Shown piece after piece: positions 41,282 through 50,136 of a stretch of DNA of 64,000 bases. The DNA is from Anaerolineales bacterium. Its GTDB lineage: Bacteria; Chloroflexota; Anaerolineae; Anaerolineales; Villigracilaceae. The stretch lies in contig JABTTV010000001.1 in assembly GCA_015075725.1 (NCBI GenBank), positions 3,397,223 through 3,461,222 on the forward strand, read 5' to 3'. Positions within the stretch are counted from its first letter, which is position 1, and every line of letters begins with the position of its first letter. The position numbers and the translations under genes are program-made. The notes under the pieces are model-generated. The model saw nothing but the letters and a program-made list of their open reading frames with translations, searched no databases and had not been told where the DNA came from.

Positions 41282-42046
41282 ATGTCCCACCATTCTGAAC
41301 ATCAAAAAATGAAACCCGTACTTGACCTGGCGCGCAAACTCGACATCACCACCAATCCCCATTCTGCCGCGATCTTCGAAGCGGGTAGCGGTGGCTTTCA
41401 GGTCTGGTGTACACCCAAAGATCATCCCAAAGGCTGGGATGGCATCGTGATGAATCCCGGCGCGTTTTCCAAGCCCTGTGAGTATGTCGGCAGTGTGCAT
41501 TGGAAATGGGAGGAAGACATCATTGTCGGACTGGAGATCGAAACCTCCGCATATGCCCTGGCAGACCAGAAGTCGGATGAGTTCTGCAACCTGACCGACA
41601 TCCCCCGTGATTTCCAACGCCGCACGATCTTCAACCGCGATGCCGACATCGAATGGCTCAAGGAAAAGATCACCTGGTTGTTTGGCGAAGCAGGTGTGTC
41701 AATACCGCCATTTGAATACAAACAGGCGGCTCTCTCCGAAATCGGACCGTACATGTTGGCGCACTACACCTCCGACTCCGATGAATACGTGGTGATCGTT
41801 TCACCGGAACTCGACCCACAGGAATTCTGCAAACCCGGCTATGAAGTCGCACGCACGCTGGAGATTTGGAAGGCAGGCGATTTCCCGGCAGATGTCATCC
41901 TGCGTCCCGATCACGAATACCAGGAGGCGGAAATTGAGCCCGATGAAGGTCCATTGGTGGAGCAGTATGAGAATGCCTCCCGTCTCGGTGATGACGGTTG
42001 GCTGGAAGCCGCAATGGAAGACAGCATCAGCGGCTGGGACGAATAG
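41282..42046 (+). CDS. Unknown protein (254 aa)
   Basis: This 254-residue soluble protein has an acidic C-terminus (EPDEGPLVEQYENA) and no motif I recognise. It has an AAGGAG site and lies 29 bases after the Api92-like gene. A hairpin follows. Codon use is like the neighbours. Confidence 0.65.
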   Translation: MSHHSEHQKMKPVLDLARKLDITTNPHSAAIFEAGSGGFQVWCTPKDHPKGWDGIVMNPGAFSKPCEYVGSVHWKWEEDIIVGLEIETSAYALADQKSDEFCNLTDIPRDFQRRTIFNRDADIEWLKEKITWLFGEAGVSIPPFEYKQAALSEIGPYMLAHYTSDSDEYVVIVSPELDPQEFCKPGYEVARTLEIWKAGDFPADVILRPDHEYQEAEIEPDEGPLVEQYENASRLGDDGWLEAAMEDSISGWDE

Positions 42047-42059
42047 ATCAATAGACATT

Positions 42060-42088
42060 TGGAGGGCGACAAGGTCGCCCTCCAATCT
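42060..42088 (+). terminator. Hairpin after the 254-residue gene
   Basis: An 11-bp stem (TGGAGGGCGAC at 42060-42070, complement 42074-42084) with an AAG loop is followed by a short T stretch. Confidence 0.6.
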
Positions 42089-42106
42089 TTTCATGGAGAA
42101 ACCAAA

Positions 42107-42505
42107 ATGACCACACTCTTTCAAGAAACCATCGAACATCTGTTGAAGGCCCACAACCTCTTGGATGATTTCCAAAACAAGGACTCCTTCCATGTGCGCT
42201 TTGAGAAGACCGGCTACCAGCCTTTGGTAATCGAACGCCACGGTGAGATGATCAGCGTCGCGCACTACTTCGAGCAGAACGGCGACCTGATCGCCGACCC
42301 GGATGTGGAACTGCATTATCCCTCATGGGTGCCGACCGGCATCACCCAAGCCTTCTTCGGGTATCGCTCGAAGTTCATCGAACGGGACGGCAAGACCTTC
42401 ATCGACACCCGCTTCCACAAGCAGGTCTCCTCCTTCCTGAGCATGTGGGCGCGCAATATCAAGGCACAAGGCTGGGTGGAGGGAGGCAGGGTCTCGAATG
42501 ACTAA
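42107..42505 (+). CDS. DUF6908-like protein (132 aa)
   Basis: Start at 42107 follows GGAGAAACC. The 132-residue protein matches the pattern I recall for DUF6908: a central FFGYRSKFIERDGKTFID and a C-terminal FLSMWARNIKAQGW. Proteins of this kind come from plasmids and integrative elements. It overlaps the next gene by eight bases. Confidence 0.65.
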   Translation: MTTLFQETIEHLLKAHNLLDDFQNKDSFHVRFEKTGYQPLVIERHGEMISVAHYFEQNGDLIADPDVELHYPSWVPTGITQAFFGYRSKFIERDGKTFIDTRFHKQVSSFLSMWARNIKAQGWVEGGRVSND

Positions 42506-42926
42506 CATCCGCTTTGTCTACATGTACCGCGATGCGAGCAATTACAAGCAGCATGGCGAAGTCATCCTCCCGAATGAAACACAACGGACCGTTGAGGAAG
42601 TTGATACACAAATACGTTCCCTTCTCTCCGATGGATTGTTCTTCATCGCCCGGCAGGTGCAGGTCGAGGAACGCTTCTTCGATGTCGTGAGCGAGGACGA
42701 TCATCCCTGGCATGAGTATGTATCCGTGGAGGCGACCACCGATCCCACCTTTGATCCAGTCCCGGAGCAACAACGCGACATTACCAACTTCTTGAAGGAA
42801 TTGGAACAGGCACACCGCTCTGGCTGGGATGAGAAGCAGGTGCGTGAGGACCTCATCCGACAGATCGAGAAAGAAAGACGTGAATTGAAGCGATGGCTTA
42901 ATGAGCAAGGAGATGGGACGCCATGA
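42498..42926 (+). CDS. Unknown protein (142 aa)
   Basis: This 142-residue protein has a beta-rich N-terminal half and a charged helical C-terminal half (REDLIRQIEKERRELKRWL). It overlaps both neighbours (eight and four bases). It has no known motif, and a part in DNA or RNA handling is only a guess from charge. Confidence 0.6.
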   Translation: MTNIRFVYMYRDASNYKQHGEVILPNETQRTVEEVDTQIRSLLSDGLFFIARQVQVEERFFDVVSEDDHPWHEYVSVEATTDPTFDPVPEQQRDITNFLKELEQAHRSGWDEKQVREDLIRQIEKERRELKRWLNEQGDGTP

Positions 42927-43240
42927 TGCCGACCAAACCGGACCTGGTCATCCTGCCCTTCAAGGCAACCCTGCCGGAGGCTGCGCTTCCGCTGACTCTG
43001 GAGCGGACCCTGTCCTTGTTGCGGAGCGGTGTACACGTCCAGATCGAACGCAGTCAACCTGGTGCGCCGGATGCCATCGGCTGGACGATCTTTCGCCGCA
43101 CGCCCAGGAAGTATCTGTACGAAAACGAACCCCTCTTCCGCTTCGAACGCGGCGCACGCCGCTACATCCGAAAAGCTTATGCCATTCACTACTGGTTGCT
43201 TGGTGATGATGGCATGACCTATTCCCATCTGCATCTGTAA
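42923..43240 (+). CDS. Unknown basic protein (105 aa)
   Basis: This 105-residue protein is basic in the second half (RFERGARRYIRKAY). It overlaps the previous gene by four bases (ATGA), so the two are translationally coupled. No known motif. Confidence 0.58.
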   Translation: MMPTKPDLVILPFKATLPEAALPLTLERTLSLLRSGVHVQIERSQPGAPDAIGWTIFRRTPRKYLYENEPLFRFERGARRYIRKAYAIHYWLLGDDGMTYSHLHL

Positions 43241-43251
43241 AGGAATAAACC

Positions 43252-43818
43252 ATGAATGATCATGTCATTGAAGAAATGGCCGATGCCATTTCAACCGAAC
43301 TGCACATTCCAAACGAGGGCGTGCTGCGCATCCTGCACCGTTACTGGCAGGACAAGATCGCCCCCATCTGGCAGGTCGATGACCTGCTGGAAACCGCCTT
43401 GAACGCGGGCATCCCGATCACAAAGGACGACGCAGTCGCAGTCCTAAAGGATCTCTTTGAAGGACACAACGCGGAACTGGGTATCACCTGGATCACGTTG
43501 GAGGTCGCCTTGCAGGAATACCATCTGGACTGGAAGCGCCTGCCCGAAGAGCGTTATCCAGACGTACAAGGTGTCTTCAAGGTCTGGCGCAAGGGTAGTC
43601 TGATTGCCCATCAGGTCGGGTTGTTCCCCGAACACATTCACGGCAATCTGCCCAAAGCCATCACGCTCGCAAAATCGCTGGCGGATGAAACGCCGAACGT
43701 GCCGATCCTGATCGGCTGTGAGCCGCGCCATTCGGAGGAGGTAGAGCCGTGGCTGTCGGTCGTGCGCGAGGATGATGAGACTCAGGTGGAGGAATGCGAG
43801 GAAACATGCACGCCGTAA
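43252..43818 (+). CDS. Unknown protein (188 aa)
   Basis: This 188-residue protein is acidic and largely helical, with a CEECEETC-like end. It starts 11 bases after the previous gene (AAAGGA before the ATG) and overlaps the next by a few bases. No motif is recognised. Confidence 0.6.
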   Translation: MNDHVIEEMADAISTELHIPNEGVLRILHRYWQDKIAPIWQVDDLLETALNAGIPITKDDAVAVLKDLFEGHNAELGITWITLEVALQEYHLDWKRLPEERYPDVQGVFKVWRKGSLIAHQVGLFPEHIHGNLPKAITLAKSLADETPNVPILIGCEPRHSEEVEPWLSVVREDDETQVEECEETCTP

Positions 43819-44069
43819 AACCCAATCAGCAGATTCGCATCCTGACCATCCAGATCGCAGTCGCCGCCGATGCCGACCCCGACTCGGTCGCCGATGAAAT
43901 GTCCGCACTGCTATCCGAGAACGGCATCTGCTCAGAGACAAGCTACATCCTGGACTGGCGGTATCTCACCGAATACCAGCCCACAGTCACAGCCGGTGAC
44001 GACCCCGAGGAAGGGGAGGTCTTCGGGCTGCTGGATTTCCATCTCACCATCACTACCCCGGAGGAATAA
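43806..44069 (+). CDS. Small unknown protein (87 aa)
   Basis: The ATG at 43806 follows GAGGAA; an ATG at 43794 lies farther inside the upstream gene. The 87-residue acidic protein has no known motif. It overlaps the next gene by one base. Confidence 0.55.
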   Translation: MHAVKPNQQIRILTIQIAVAADADPDSVADEMSALLSENGICSETSYILDWRYLTEYQPTVTAGDDPEEGEVFGLLDFHLTITTPEE

Positions 44070-45145
44070 TGTACGCATGGACAGAAACCTATGAAGATGA
44101 ATACATCAAGGAACGCATTGAAGAGTTGAGGACTGCTCAAAAAGAGGCAACCGCGAATGGCAAAATCCTCGTGTCTTCCTATGAACAATTCTGGCTGCCA
44201 GCATTGAACGACCTACCCGATGTGGAGTTTCAGGGCAGGGATCGGTATACCGCGCCGTATGGAAAATTCGAGTCGGTTCCGAACGTCCCGTTTCATGGGG
44301 CGTTGTGGTTCACGCCGTTGTCCGGCGCTGATTTGCCGCCTGTCTTGAAGAACATCAAGGAGTGGCTGTCAGGGAGCGCAACCGTGGATATGAACGCTCG
44401 TACTGTCCGCATTCAGGTGGAGGAGATCGAGATCACCTTCACCAGTATCAACGTGGGCTTGAACGCGCATGAACTGCTACGGGACATCAACCAGGAATTG
44501 GTGCGGGGCAATGCCGGCGTGTATGTCTATCGCATCGAACCGGTGGAGGATGTCTCTCCTGTTCAGCACCTCTACCCGGAAGGACGCATTCCCGCCCTGA
44601 CCAATGCCCACACCCGCGCCGATGTGACTGGCTATGCCGTGCTTCAAGACAGACCCTACCAGCATACGTTGGTGTATGTCGGCATCGCCGCTCACAAGAC
44701 CAGCGTGGAGAGTCTCTGGGCGTCGCTGATCCGCGGCAAGGGCAGTTGCTCCATGCGCGGCACTTCTGTTCTGGCTGATGGCGAAGTAAAGATGCTGACA
44801 CAGCCATTGCCAGAGTTCAATGTTCTGCACGCCGGGATCGTCTGCCGCAAGGCGCTGCCTGGCAAGTGGGAGGCAAAGGACGATGCCGCTTATGCCCTGG
44901 TTTTTGAAGATGGAGATGATGAAGCGCAATTGCAGGCGCTGACTTTGAAACGCCTGCAAGAGACGCTTGCCTTTCCCATCCCGGACGCGTGGGCAAAGAC
45001 GCTCTGGGAGTATGCGTTGGATGCGGAATACATCCAGCGGCTTGTTACGGGCGGGGATTGCCGTGGGGGAGTCAGGCTCGATCTGTCCAAACCCTGGCAG
45101 GACCTGGTGCAGAACCTGCTGGAGCAGGAAGTCTTGAAAGTATAG
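44069..45145 (+). CDS. Unknown protein (358 aa)
   Basis: This 358-residue soluble protein has no membrane segment or motif that I recognise. Conserved-looking features are a central CRKALPGKWEAKDD segment and a Trp-rich C-terminal region. It overlaps the previous gene by one base and is followed after 10 bases by a smaller gene. It is the largest unknown protein in this block. Confidence 0.62.
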   Translation: MYAWTETYEDEYIKERIEELRTAQKEATANGKILVSSYEQFWLPALNDLPDVEFQGRDRYTAPYGKFESVPNVPFHGALWFTPLSGADLPPVLKNIKEWLSGSATVDMNARTVRIQVEEIEITFTSINVGLNAHELLRDINQELVRGNAGVYVYRIEPVEDVSPVQHLYPEGRIPALTNAHTRADVTGYAVLQDRPYQHTLVYVGIAAHKTSVESLWASLIRGKGSCSMRGTSVLADGEVKMLTQPLPEFNVLHAGIVCRKALPGKWEAKDDAAYALVFEDGDDEAQLQALTLKRLQETLAFPIPDAWAKTLWEYALDAEYIQRLVTGGDCRGGVRLDLSKPWQDLVQNLLEQEVLKV

Positions 45146-45155
45146 GAGGCAACCC

Positions 45156-45545
45156 ATGTTACGTTCCATTCCCGCAGAGGAGATCTTCGATATGAACAAA
45201 GCCTTGAATTCGAACGATCCCCTGGCATACTGGCTGGCGCAGATGCGTAAAGCCGACTGGCAACATCTGCTGAAGTTCGTGAATGTGAAAATTCCAGTGA
45301 AGACAAAGAAACAAGTTATGGCAGAAGCAGCCCTCCAGCGCTTCGAGTTCACCATCTGCGATGGACGTGGAGAGGTCTGGCAGTTGTGGACCGATCTCCG
45401 CAAGAAACATCGCACGCTGGTGATCCAGTTCCGTCATTCAGAGTCGGACTGGTCACGTGGATTGCCGGAGTTTGTAGACCTGGAAAAGAATGAACCGCTC
45501 GGCTTTGTGAACATCGCCGGGCGGTTGTTCTGTAAGGTGAAGTAA
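45156..45545 (+). CDS. Unknown protein (129 aa)
   Basis: This 129-residue protein has a helical N-terminal half and a basic beta-rich second half. AGGAGG precedes the ATG. It has no known motif and is followed by a hairpin. Confidence 0.58.
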   Translation: MLRSIPAEEIFDMNKALNSNDPLAYWLAQMRKADWQHLLKFVNVKIPVKTKKQVMAEAALQRFEFTICDGRGEVWQLWTDLRKKHRTLVIQFRHSESDWSRGLPEFVDLEKNEPLGFVNIAGRLFCKVK

Positions 45546-45564
45546 GGAAACAAAATTCAACTCG

Positions 45565-45596
45565 ATCCCCCATGCCATTCGGTGTGGGGGATTTTG
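45565..45596 (+). terminator. Hairpin after the 129-residue gene
   Basis: An 8-bp stem (ATCCCCCA at 45565-45572, complement 45585-45592) with a 12-base loop is followed by TTTT. Confidence 0.65.
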
Positions 45597-45616
45597 ATTC
45601 CGATAAGAGGATGCCC

Positions 45617-46234
45617 ATGAGCAACTCAAGAGAAATTACAAAAAAAGTCTGTGCGTCATGTAAAGAGATAAAACCCATTGTAGAGTTTTATAAAGATGCA
45701 CGGCGTAAAGATGGTTATTACAAAAGGTGTAAAAAATGCCATGCCAAGTCGGTGAAAAATTGGCAGACGCAAAACGCCATTCGATTCAGAGAAATAAATA
45801 TGAATTGGAAACATACACATAAAAAACAGCGCAATGAACAAAACAAAAAGTGGGCAAAGGAACACCCAGAGAAAAGACGAAAAACTGATACCGCATGGCG
45901 TAATAAAAATCCGGAGTATGGGAAAAATTGGCGAAAGAACAATAAAGAAAAAATTAAGCACTATGCACAGAATCGCCGAGCCCGCATCTTAGGTAACGGA
46001 GGTGAACTTACCGTAGAAGAATGGGATGCCATTCTGGATTTCTACGGTCACAAGTGTCTATGCTGTGGCAGGAATGATGTCAAATTGACAATAGACCATG
46101 TCATTCCGATTTTCCTAGGAGGAAAACACTCTGCCGACAACATCCAACCGCTCTGCGGTCCCTGTAACTCCCGAAAGAAAGATAAACATATCGATTACCG
46201 AAAGGAAAAGTATCATGCGCCCTCCAGCAATTGA
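45617..46234 (+). CDS. HNH endonuclease
   Basis: The ATG at 45617 follows AAGAGG by six bases; ATG 45611 is an alternative. The 205-residue protein has an N-terminal zinc finger (CASCKE, then CKKCHAKS), a very basic Asn/Lys-rich middle, and an HNH domain (CLCCGRNDVKLTIDHVIP, then NIQPLCGPCNSRKKDK). It is distinctly more A+T-rich than both neighbours and overlaps the next gene by 20 bases, which suggests recent arrival as a free-standing homing-type endonuclease. A packaging or restriction role is possible but less likely. Confidence 0.82.
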   Translation: MSNSREITKKVCASCKEIKPIVEFYKDARRKDGYYKRCKKCHAKSVKNWQTQNAIRFREINMNWKHTHKKQRNEQNKKWAKEHPEKRRKTDTAWRNKNPEYGKNWRKNNKEKIKHYAQNRRARILGNGGELTVEEWDAILDFYGHKCLCCGRNDVKLTIDHVIPIFLGGKHSADNIQPLCGPCNSRKKDKHIDYRKEKYHAPSSN

Positions 46235-49200
46235 AAAACTGGGATGGTATCCGACTGCAATACCTGTCGCTGAATTACTCAAAACCCATTTCAAGCCTGC
46301 CGACTCTGGCAGGCTTCTTGATCCTTGTGCCGGCGAAGGCACGGCTGCATCGATCCTGGCGAAAGCCTTGAACTGCCAGAGTTGGGGTGCGGAACTTTCG
46401 CCCGCGCGTGCCGCACTCGCTGCTGAGAATATGGACCGCCTGTTCAATACGCCCTGGGGTTCTTGTCATCTGACCAGTGAGTCGATCACGCTGTTGTTTC
46501 TCAACCCGCCGTATAGCCATGATCGTTTGGGTGATCAAAAGCGATTGGAGTTGGAGTTCCTGAAATCCACCACGCCCAAACTGGTTCGTGGTGGTGTTTT
46601 GATCTATATCGTCCCGCATCCGCTATTGCGCGATCTGGATGTGGCATCCCACTTGGCTGGGTATTACGAGAATATCCGCATCTACCGCTATCCCGAAACC
46701 GGATTCAATCAAGTTATCGTGCTGGCGACCAAGCGGGTGAAATACAAGATTCCTTCCCATGAAGAAGTCCATCAGGTGCAGGCATGGGCAGATACCGAAC
46801 CACCCATGTTGGTGGAAGCGGAAGAACCGTCGTATGAACTGCTTCCTGCATCTGACAAAGGATCGGGAGGACAACCCGTCCGTTTCTCCCGCCTCGATTG
46901 GCAGCCGGAAGAGATCGTGGATGCGACACAAAAACGTGGATTGCATTCATCGAAGGAATGGCTGGACTTGCTCAATCCATCGCGCGGCTTGGGTGAGTTG
47001 AAGCAACCGGTCATGCCCTTAAAGAAGGGGCATATCGCAATGTTGATGGCATCCGGCATGATGGGAACGCTGCGCCTGACCGATGAGGACGGCAAACCGA
47101 TGCTGGTCAAGGGGCGGGTTGTGAAGATCACGGAGAAGGTCGATGAGACCACGGACAAGAAAGGCAATCTGACTTCCGAGGTCTTTCGTGATCGCTTTGT
47201 CTCCACCGTTGCCATCCTGCGCCAAAGCGGGATCGAGATCATCGATACGGTGGAACCGCTCTCCAAGTTCATGCACAGGTACGGGGATCAGATCGGGGCA
47301 CACATTCTGTCCACGTATCGCCCTCTGTATAACTTCGATCCGACTTTTGAAGAGACCGCGATCCTGGATATGTTGGGAGTAAAGCGAAAACCATTACCCG
47401 GACAGGAAAAACCGGGATTGTTGCCAACACAACGTCATATCGCAGCTGGCGTTGCCAGGGCGATAAAGAAACATGGCGTTGGAAACGTCCAGGGCGAAAT
47501 GGGAGCCGGAAAATCTATTACTGGCGCAGCGATCATGGAGCTGTTGAATGCCTATCCCGCTATTGTGCTCTGCCCGCCACACCTCGTGCCCAAATGGATC
47601 AGAGAAATCGAAGAGACCATTCCAGGCGCAAGAGCAATGGAACTGAAGCGGATTGGTCGCAATGCAGATGATCCCGGCGATGTAAATGATGTGAGCAGAT
47701 TCCTGAATCTTTATAAAGCAGGTGAACTGGGGCAAAGGGCAGTTGCGGTCATTGCCCATACATCCGCAAAATATGGCGCTGGTTGGGAACATGCCGTGGT
47801 GCGTAAAAGGTTTGTGGATGATGAAGATGGACGGGTATTTGAAGCCCTGACATGCCCAACATGCGGTTCGCCAATTCAGATCAATCTGCCGGGTGGTTTT
47901 ACCAAGTTGGCAACCAGCCTTGATGACCTTGGTGACAAACGCCGATTTTGTGAGGCTGAGATCAGCGGATATGAACTCGATGATAAAGGCAGACTTGTAC
48001 AAGATGAAAACAGGAAGCCGGTTTGGGGAAAACGGATTTGTGGCACGCCGTTATTCCAATTCACCGGTCGCCGGTGGGCAATCGCCGAATACATTGCGAA
48101 ACAAGCCAGAGGCGCATTCAAACTGTTGATCGCGGATGAGTGTCACGAACTTGCAGCGAAAGCTTCAGATCGCGGTATCGCTTTTCATCAATTGGTTGCC
48201 TCAACCAAATACACCCTGACCTTGACCGGAACCTTCTTTGGAGGTCGAAGCACATCGATCTTCTGGCTGCTCCATCGTTTGAATGCCAGTGTGCGAAAAG
48301 ACTTTGCCTTCAACGATGAAAAACGCTGGGCAAGATTGTATGGCGTGTTGGAGATGACCCGCAAAAGTAAACGCGCCACAGAGGATGGTGATGAGGATGG
48401 TTTCACTGGCAATCGCCGTTACCAGAACCAAGCTAAAGAGCAACCTGGTATTTCACCTGCCATTGTCAATCGCCTGCTCGATACGACTGTATTCCTTTCC
48501 CTGAAAGATCTGGGTCTTGCTCTGCCTCATTATGCAGAAGAAGTAGTGACACTCACAATGACGGATGAGCAGGGTGGGCAGTATCGTTCGATGGCAAAGA
48601 AATTGCGTGACCTGGCGATCAAGAACAGACGCTATCTTTCCACCTGGTTGCAATGGACTCTGGCACGACCAAATTCCGCCTTCCGGGATGAAGTGGTGGA
48701 GGTGGATGAAGTTAATCAGAAAGGAGAAGTAATTCGACGAAAGGAATTGATGGAACTGCCGGCTGTGGTCGATGACGAAACCATGCCCAAAGAGTCCTGG
48801 CTGGTGGATTTCTGCCGTGCTGAACGCCAGCAGGGACGCAAGGTGTTGATCTACCTGCGCCAGACCGGAACGCGGGACATTCAAGATCGTATCCTGAAAA
48901 TCCTACGGGATGGCGGGGTACGCGCCGAGGTTCTATCAAGCGGCGTCAATCCACGAAAACGTGAGGAATGGATTGCGAGGCGTGTCATCGGACTGGATGC
49001 TCTGGTGGTGAATCCCAAACTGGTGGCAACCGGGTTGGATCTGATCGCCTTCTCGTCAGTTGTGTTTCTTGAGATCGAATACTCACTGTATGTGCTTTGG
49101 CAAAGCCTTAGGCGGGTTTGGCGCTTGGGGCAGACGAAACCGGTCAAGGCAATCTTCTCGGTCTACAACGACACAATGGAGTCGCGTGCCCTGGCGCTCA

Positions 49201-49535
49201 TCGGTGCGAAAATGAAAGCTGCCCAGTTGTTGTATGGTGATAATGTGGGTGGCGCCATTGTTCCTGAGGAGGAAGGAGACATCCTGATGAAATTGGCGCG
49301 TGAAGCGCTGGATTCGGCTGATCTACCCGACCTACAATCCTTGTTTGCGGATGAAGTGGTTGTCTCGAATTCTCCAATGGGTTGCCCGACAGCTCCAAGT
49401 GCGCCGTTACCTGTTCCTGAAACGCCTAAGACGGTTTCCTGGTCTGACTGGATGACACAAAGAGGTGTAGCGGGGAGGGCAGCAGGGAGACACCGTTCCA
49501 AACAGGCAACGCAAAATCAAGTATCGCTTTTCTAA
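46215..49535 (+). CDS. DNA methyltransferase-SNF2 helicase fusion
   Basis: This 1106-residue protein has an N-terminal adenine-type methyltransferase domain (DPCAGEGT at 36-43, LNPPY at 96-100). A helicase core follows with Walker A GEMGAGKS near 430, DECHEL in motif II, a zinc ribbon (CPTCGSP) inserted between, and a C-terminal QSLRRVWRLGQTKPV motif VI of the SNF2 type. The pattern resembles the large DUF6094/strawberry-notch-like proteins of plasmids and phages. It may modify and remodel incoming element DNA, perhaps against host restriction. Confidence 0.82.
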   Translation: MRPPAIEKLGWYPTAIPVAELLKTHFKPADSGRLLDPCAGEGTAASILAKALNCQSWGAELSPARAALAAENMDRLFNTPWGSCHLTSESITLLFLNPPYSHDRLGDQKRLELEFLKSTTPKLVRGGVLIYIVPHPLLRDLDVASHLAGYYENIRIYRYPETGFNQVIVLATKRVKYKIPSHEEVHQVQAWADTEPPMLVEAEEPSYELLPASDKGSGGQPVRFSRLDWQPEEIVDATQKRGLHSSKEWLDLLNPSRGLGELKQPVMPLKKGHIAMLMASGMMGTLRLTDEDGKPMLVKGRVVKITEKVDETTDKKGNLTSEVFRDRFVSTVAILRQSGIEIIDTVEPLSKFMHRYGDQIGAHILSTYRPLYNFDPTFEETAILDMLGVKRKPLPGQEKPGLLPTQRHIAAGVARAIKKHGVGNVQGEMGAGKSITGAAIMELLNAYPAIVLCPPHLVPKWIREIEETIPGARAMELKRIGRNADDPGDVNDVSRFLNLYKAGELGQRAVAVIAHTSAKYGAGWEHAVVRKRFVDDEDGRVFEALTCPTCGSPIQINLPGGFTKLATSLDDLGDKRRFCEAEISGYELDDKGRLVQDENRKPVWGKRICGTPLFQFTGRRWAIAEYIAKQARGAFKLLIADECHELAAKASDRGIAFHQLVASTKYTLTLTGTFFGGRSTSIFWLLHRLNASVRKDFAFNDEKRWARLYGVLEMTRKSKRATEDGDEDGFTGNRRYQNQAKEQPGISPAIVNRLLDTTVFLSLKDLGLALPHYAEEVVTLTMTDEQGGQYRSMAKKLRDLAIKNRRYLSTWLQWTLARPNSAFRDEVVEVDEVNQKGEVIRRKELMELPAVVDDETMPKESWLVDFCRAERQQGRKVLIYLRQTGTRDIQDRILKILRDGGVRAEVLSSGVNPRKREEWIARRVIGLDALVVNPKLVATGLDLIAFSSVVFLEIEYSLYVLWQSLRRVWRLGQTKPVKAIFSVYNDTMESRALALIGAKMKAAQLLYGDNVGGAIVPEEEGDILMKLAREALDSADLPDLQSLFADEVVVSNSPMGCPTAPSAPLPVPETPKTVSWSDWMTQRGVAGRAAGRHRSKQATQNQVSLF

Positions 49536-49541
49536 ACGACA

Positions 49542-49568
49542 GCAGTCCGGGTGTGTAGCCCGGACTGC
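49542..49568 (+). terminator. Hairpin after the helicase gene
   Basis: A perfect 10-bp stem (GCAGTCCGGG at 49542-49551, complement 49559-49568) with a seven-base loop lies just after the stop. Confidence 0.75.
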
Positions 49569-49591
49569 GCTATCCTGTAATGGAGGTTATG

Positions 49592-50020
49592 ATGGAAAAA
49601 CAACCAAGATGCAAAAAATGTGGTCGGCGGTTGAAATCTCCCCTGAGTATTGCAATCGGCATGGGTCCCAAGTGTGCGGGGATTACGCCCGCCTCTGGGA
49701 GAAGTGTTCGTGTCCATAGCAAACCAAGTTCTCGCGTGGCTTATTCTGATAAGTCGCTAATCCAGGTGCAAGCACCTCTTTTCACAGGTGAATTGCCAAA
49801 GAAGCGGCTTAGTAGGAGAGAGTTGTTCCGCAGACGCAGGGAGGAACGCCGACGATTGTTTGAGACCCGATTGCCCTTCCAATGTGGTTTGGTGTTGCCA
49901 GCGAGAAAGCCGCTGGTGTACATCCCTTTGGAAGATGGCTCATGGCGGGAAGACTACAGCGGAAGAGTGATCTCGCATGAAAGGCTACAACAATACTTGG
50001 TAAGGTTCAGGTTTATATAG
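49592..50020 (+). CDS. DUF6011-like zinc-ribbon protein
   Basis: TGGAGG precedes the ATG at 49592 (49589 is equivalent). The 142-residue protein begins with CKKCGRRLKSPLSIAIGMGPKC, the cysteine pattern of DUF6011 zinc ribbons found in actinobacterial and plasmid proteins, followed by a very basic helix (RRELFRRRREERRR). A nucleic-acid-binding role is likely. It is the last gene before the terminator and the defence island. Confidence 0.75.
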   Translation: MEKQPRCKKCGRRLKSPLSIAIGMGPKCAGITPASGRSVRVHSKPSSRVAYSDKSLIQVQAPLFTGELPKKRLSRRELFRRRREERRRLFETRLPFQCGLVLPARKPLVYIPLEDGSWREDYSGRVISHERLQQYLVRFRFI

Positions 50021-50027
50021 ACAACAT

Positions 50028-50061
50028 GCCCCTGATTGGTTGAAAATCAGGGGCTTTTTTG
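50028..50061 (+). terminator. Rho-independent terminator
   Basis: A perfect 10-bp stem (GCCCCTGATT at 50028-50037, complement 50045-50054) with a seven-base loop is followed by TTTTTT. It ends the replication module transcript. Confidence 0.9.
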
Positions 50062-50136
50062 TTTTAAGCTGTTTCTTCTGAGATAGAAGTTGCTAATTGA
50101 TGCACTAATGAAAGTGGCGTAACGGGGGTGCAGTAT

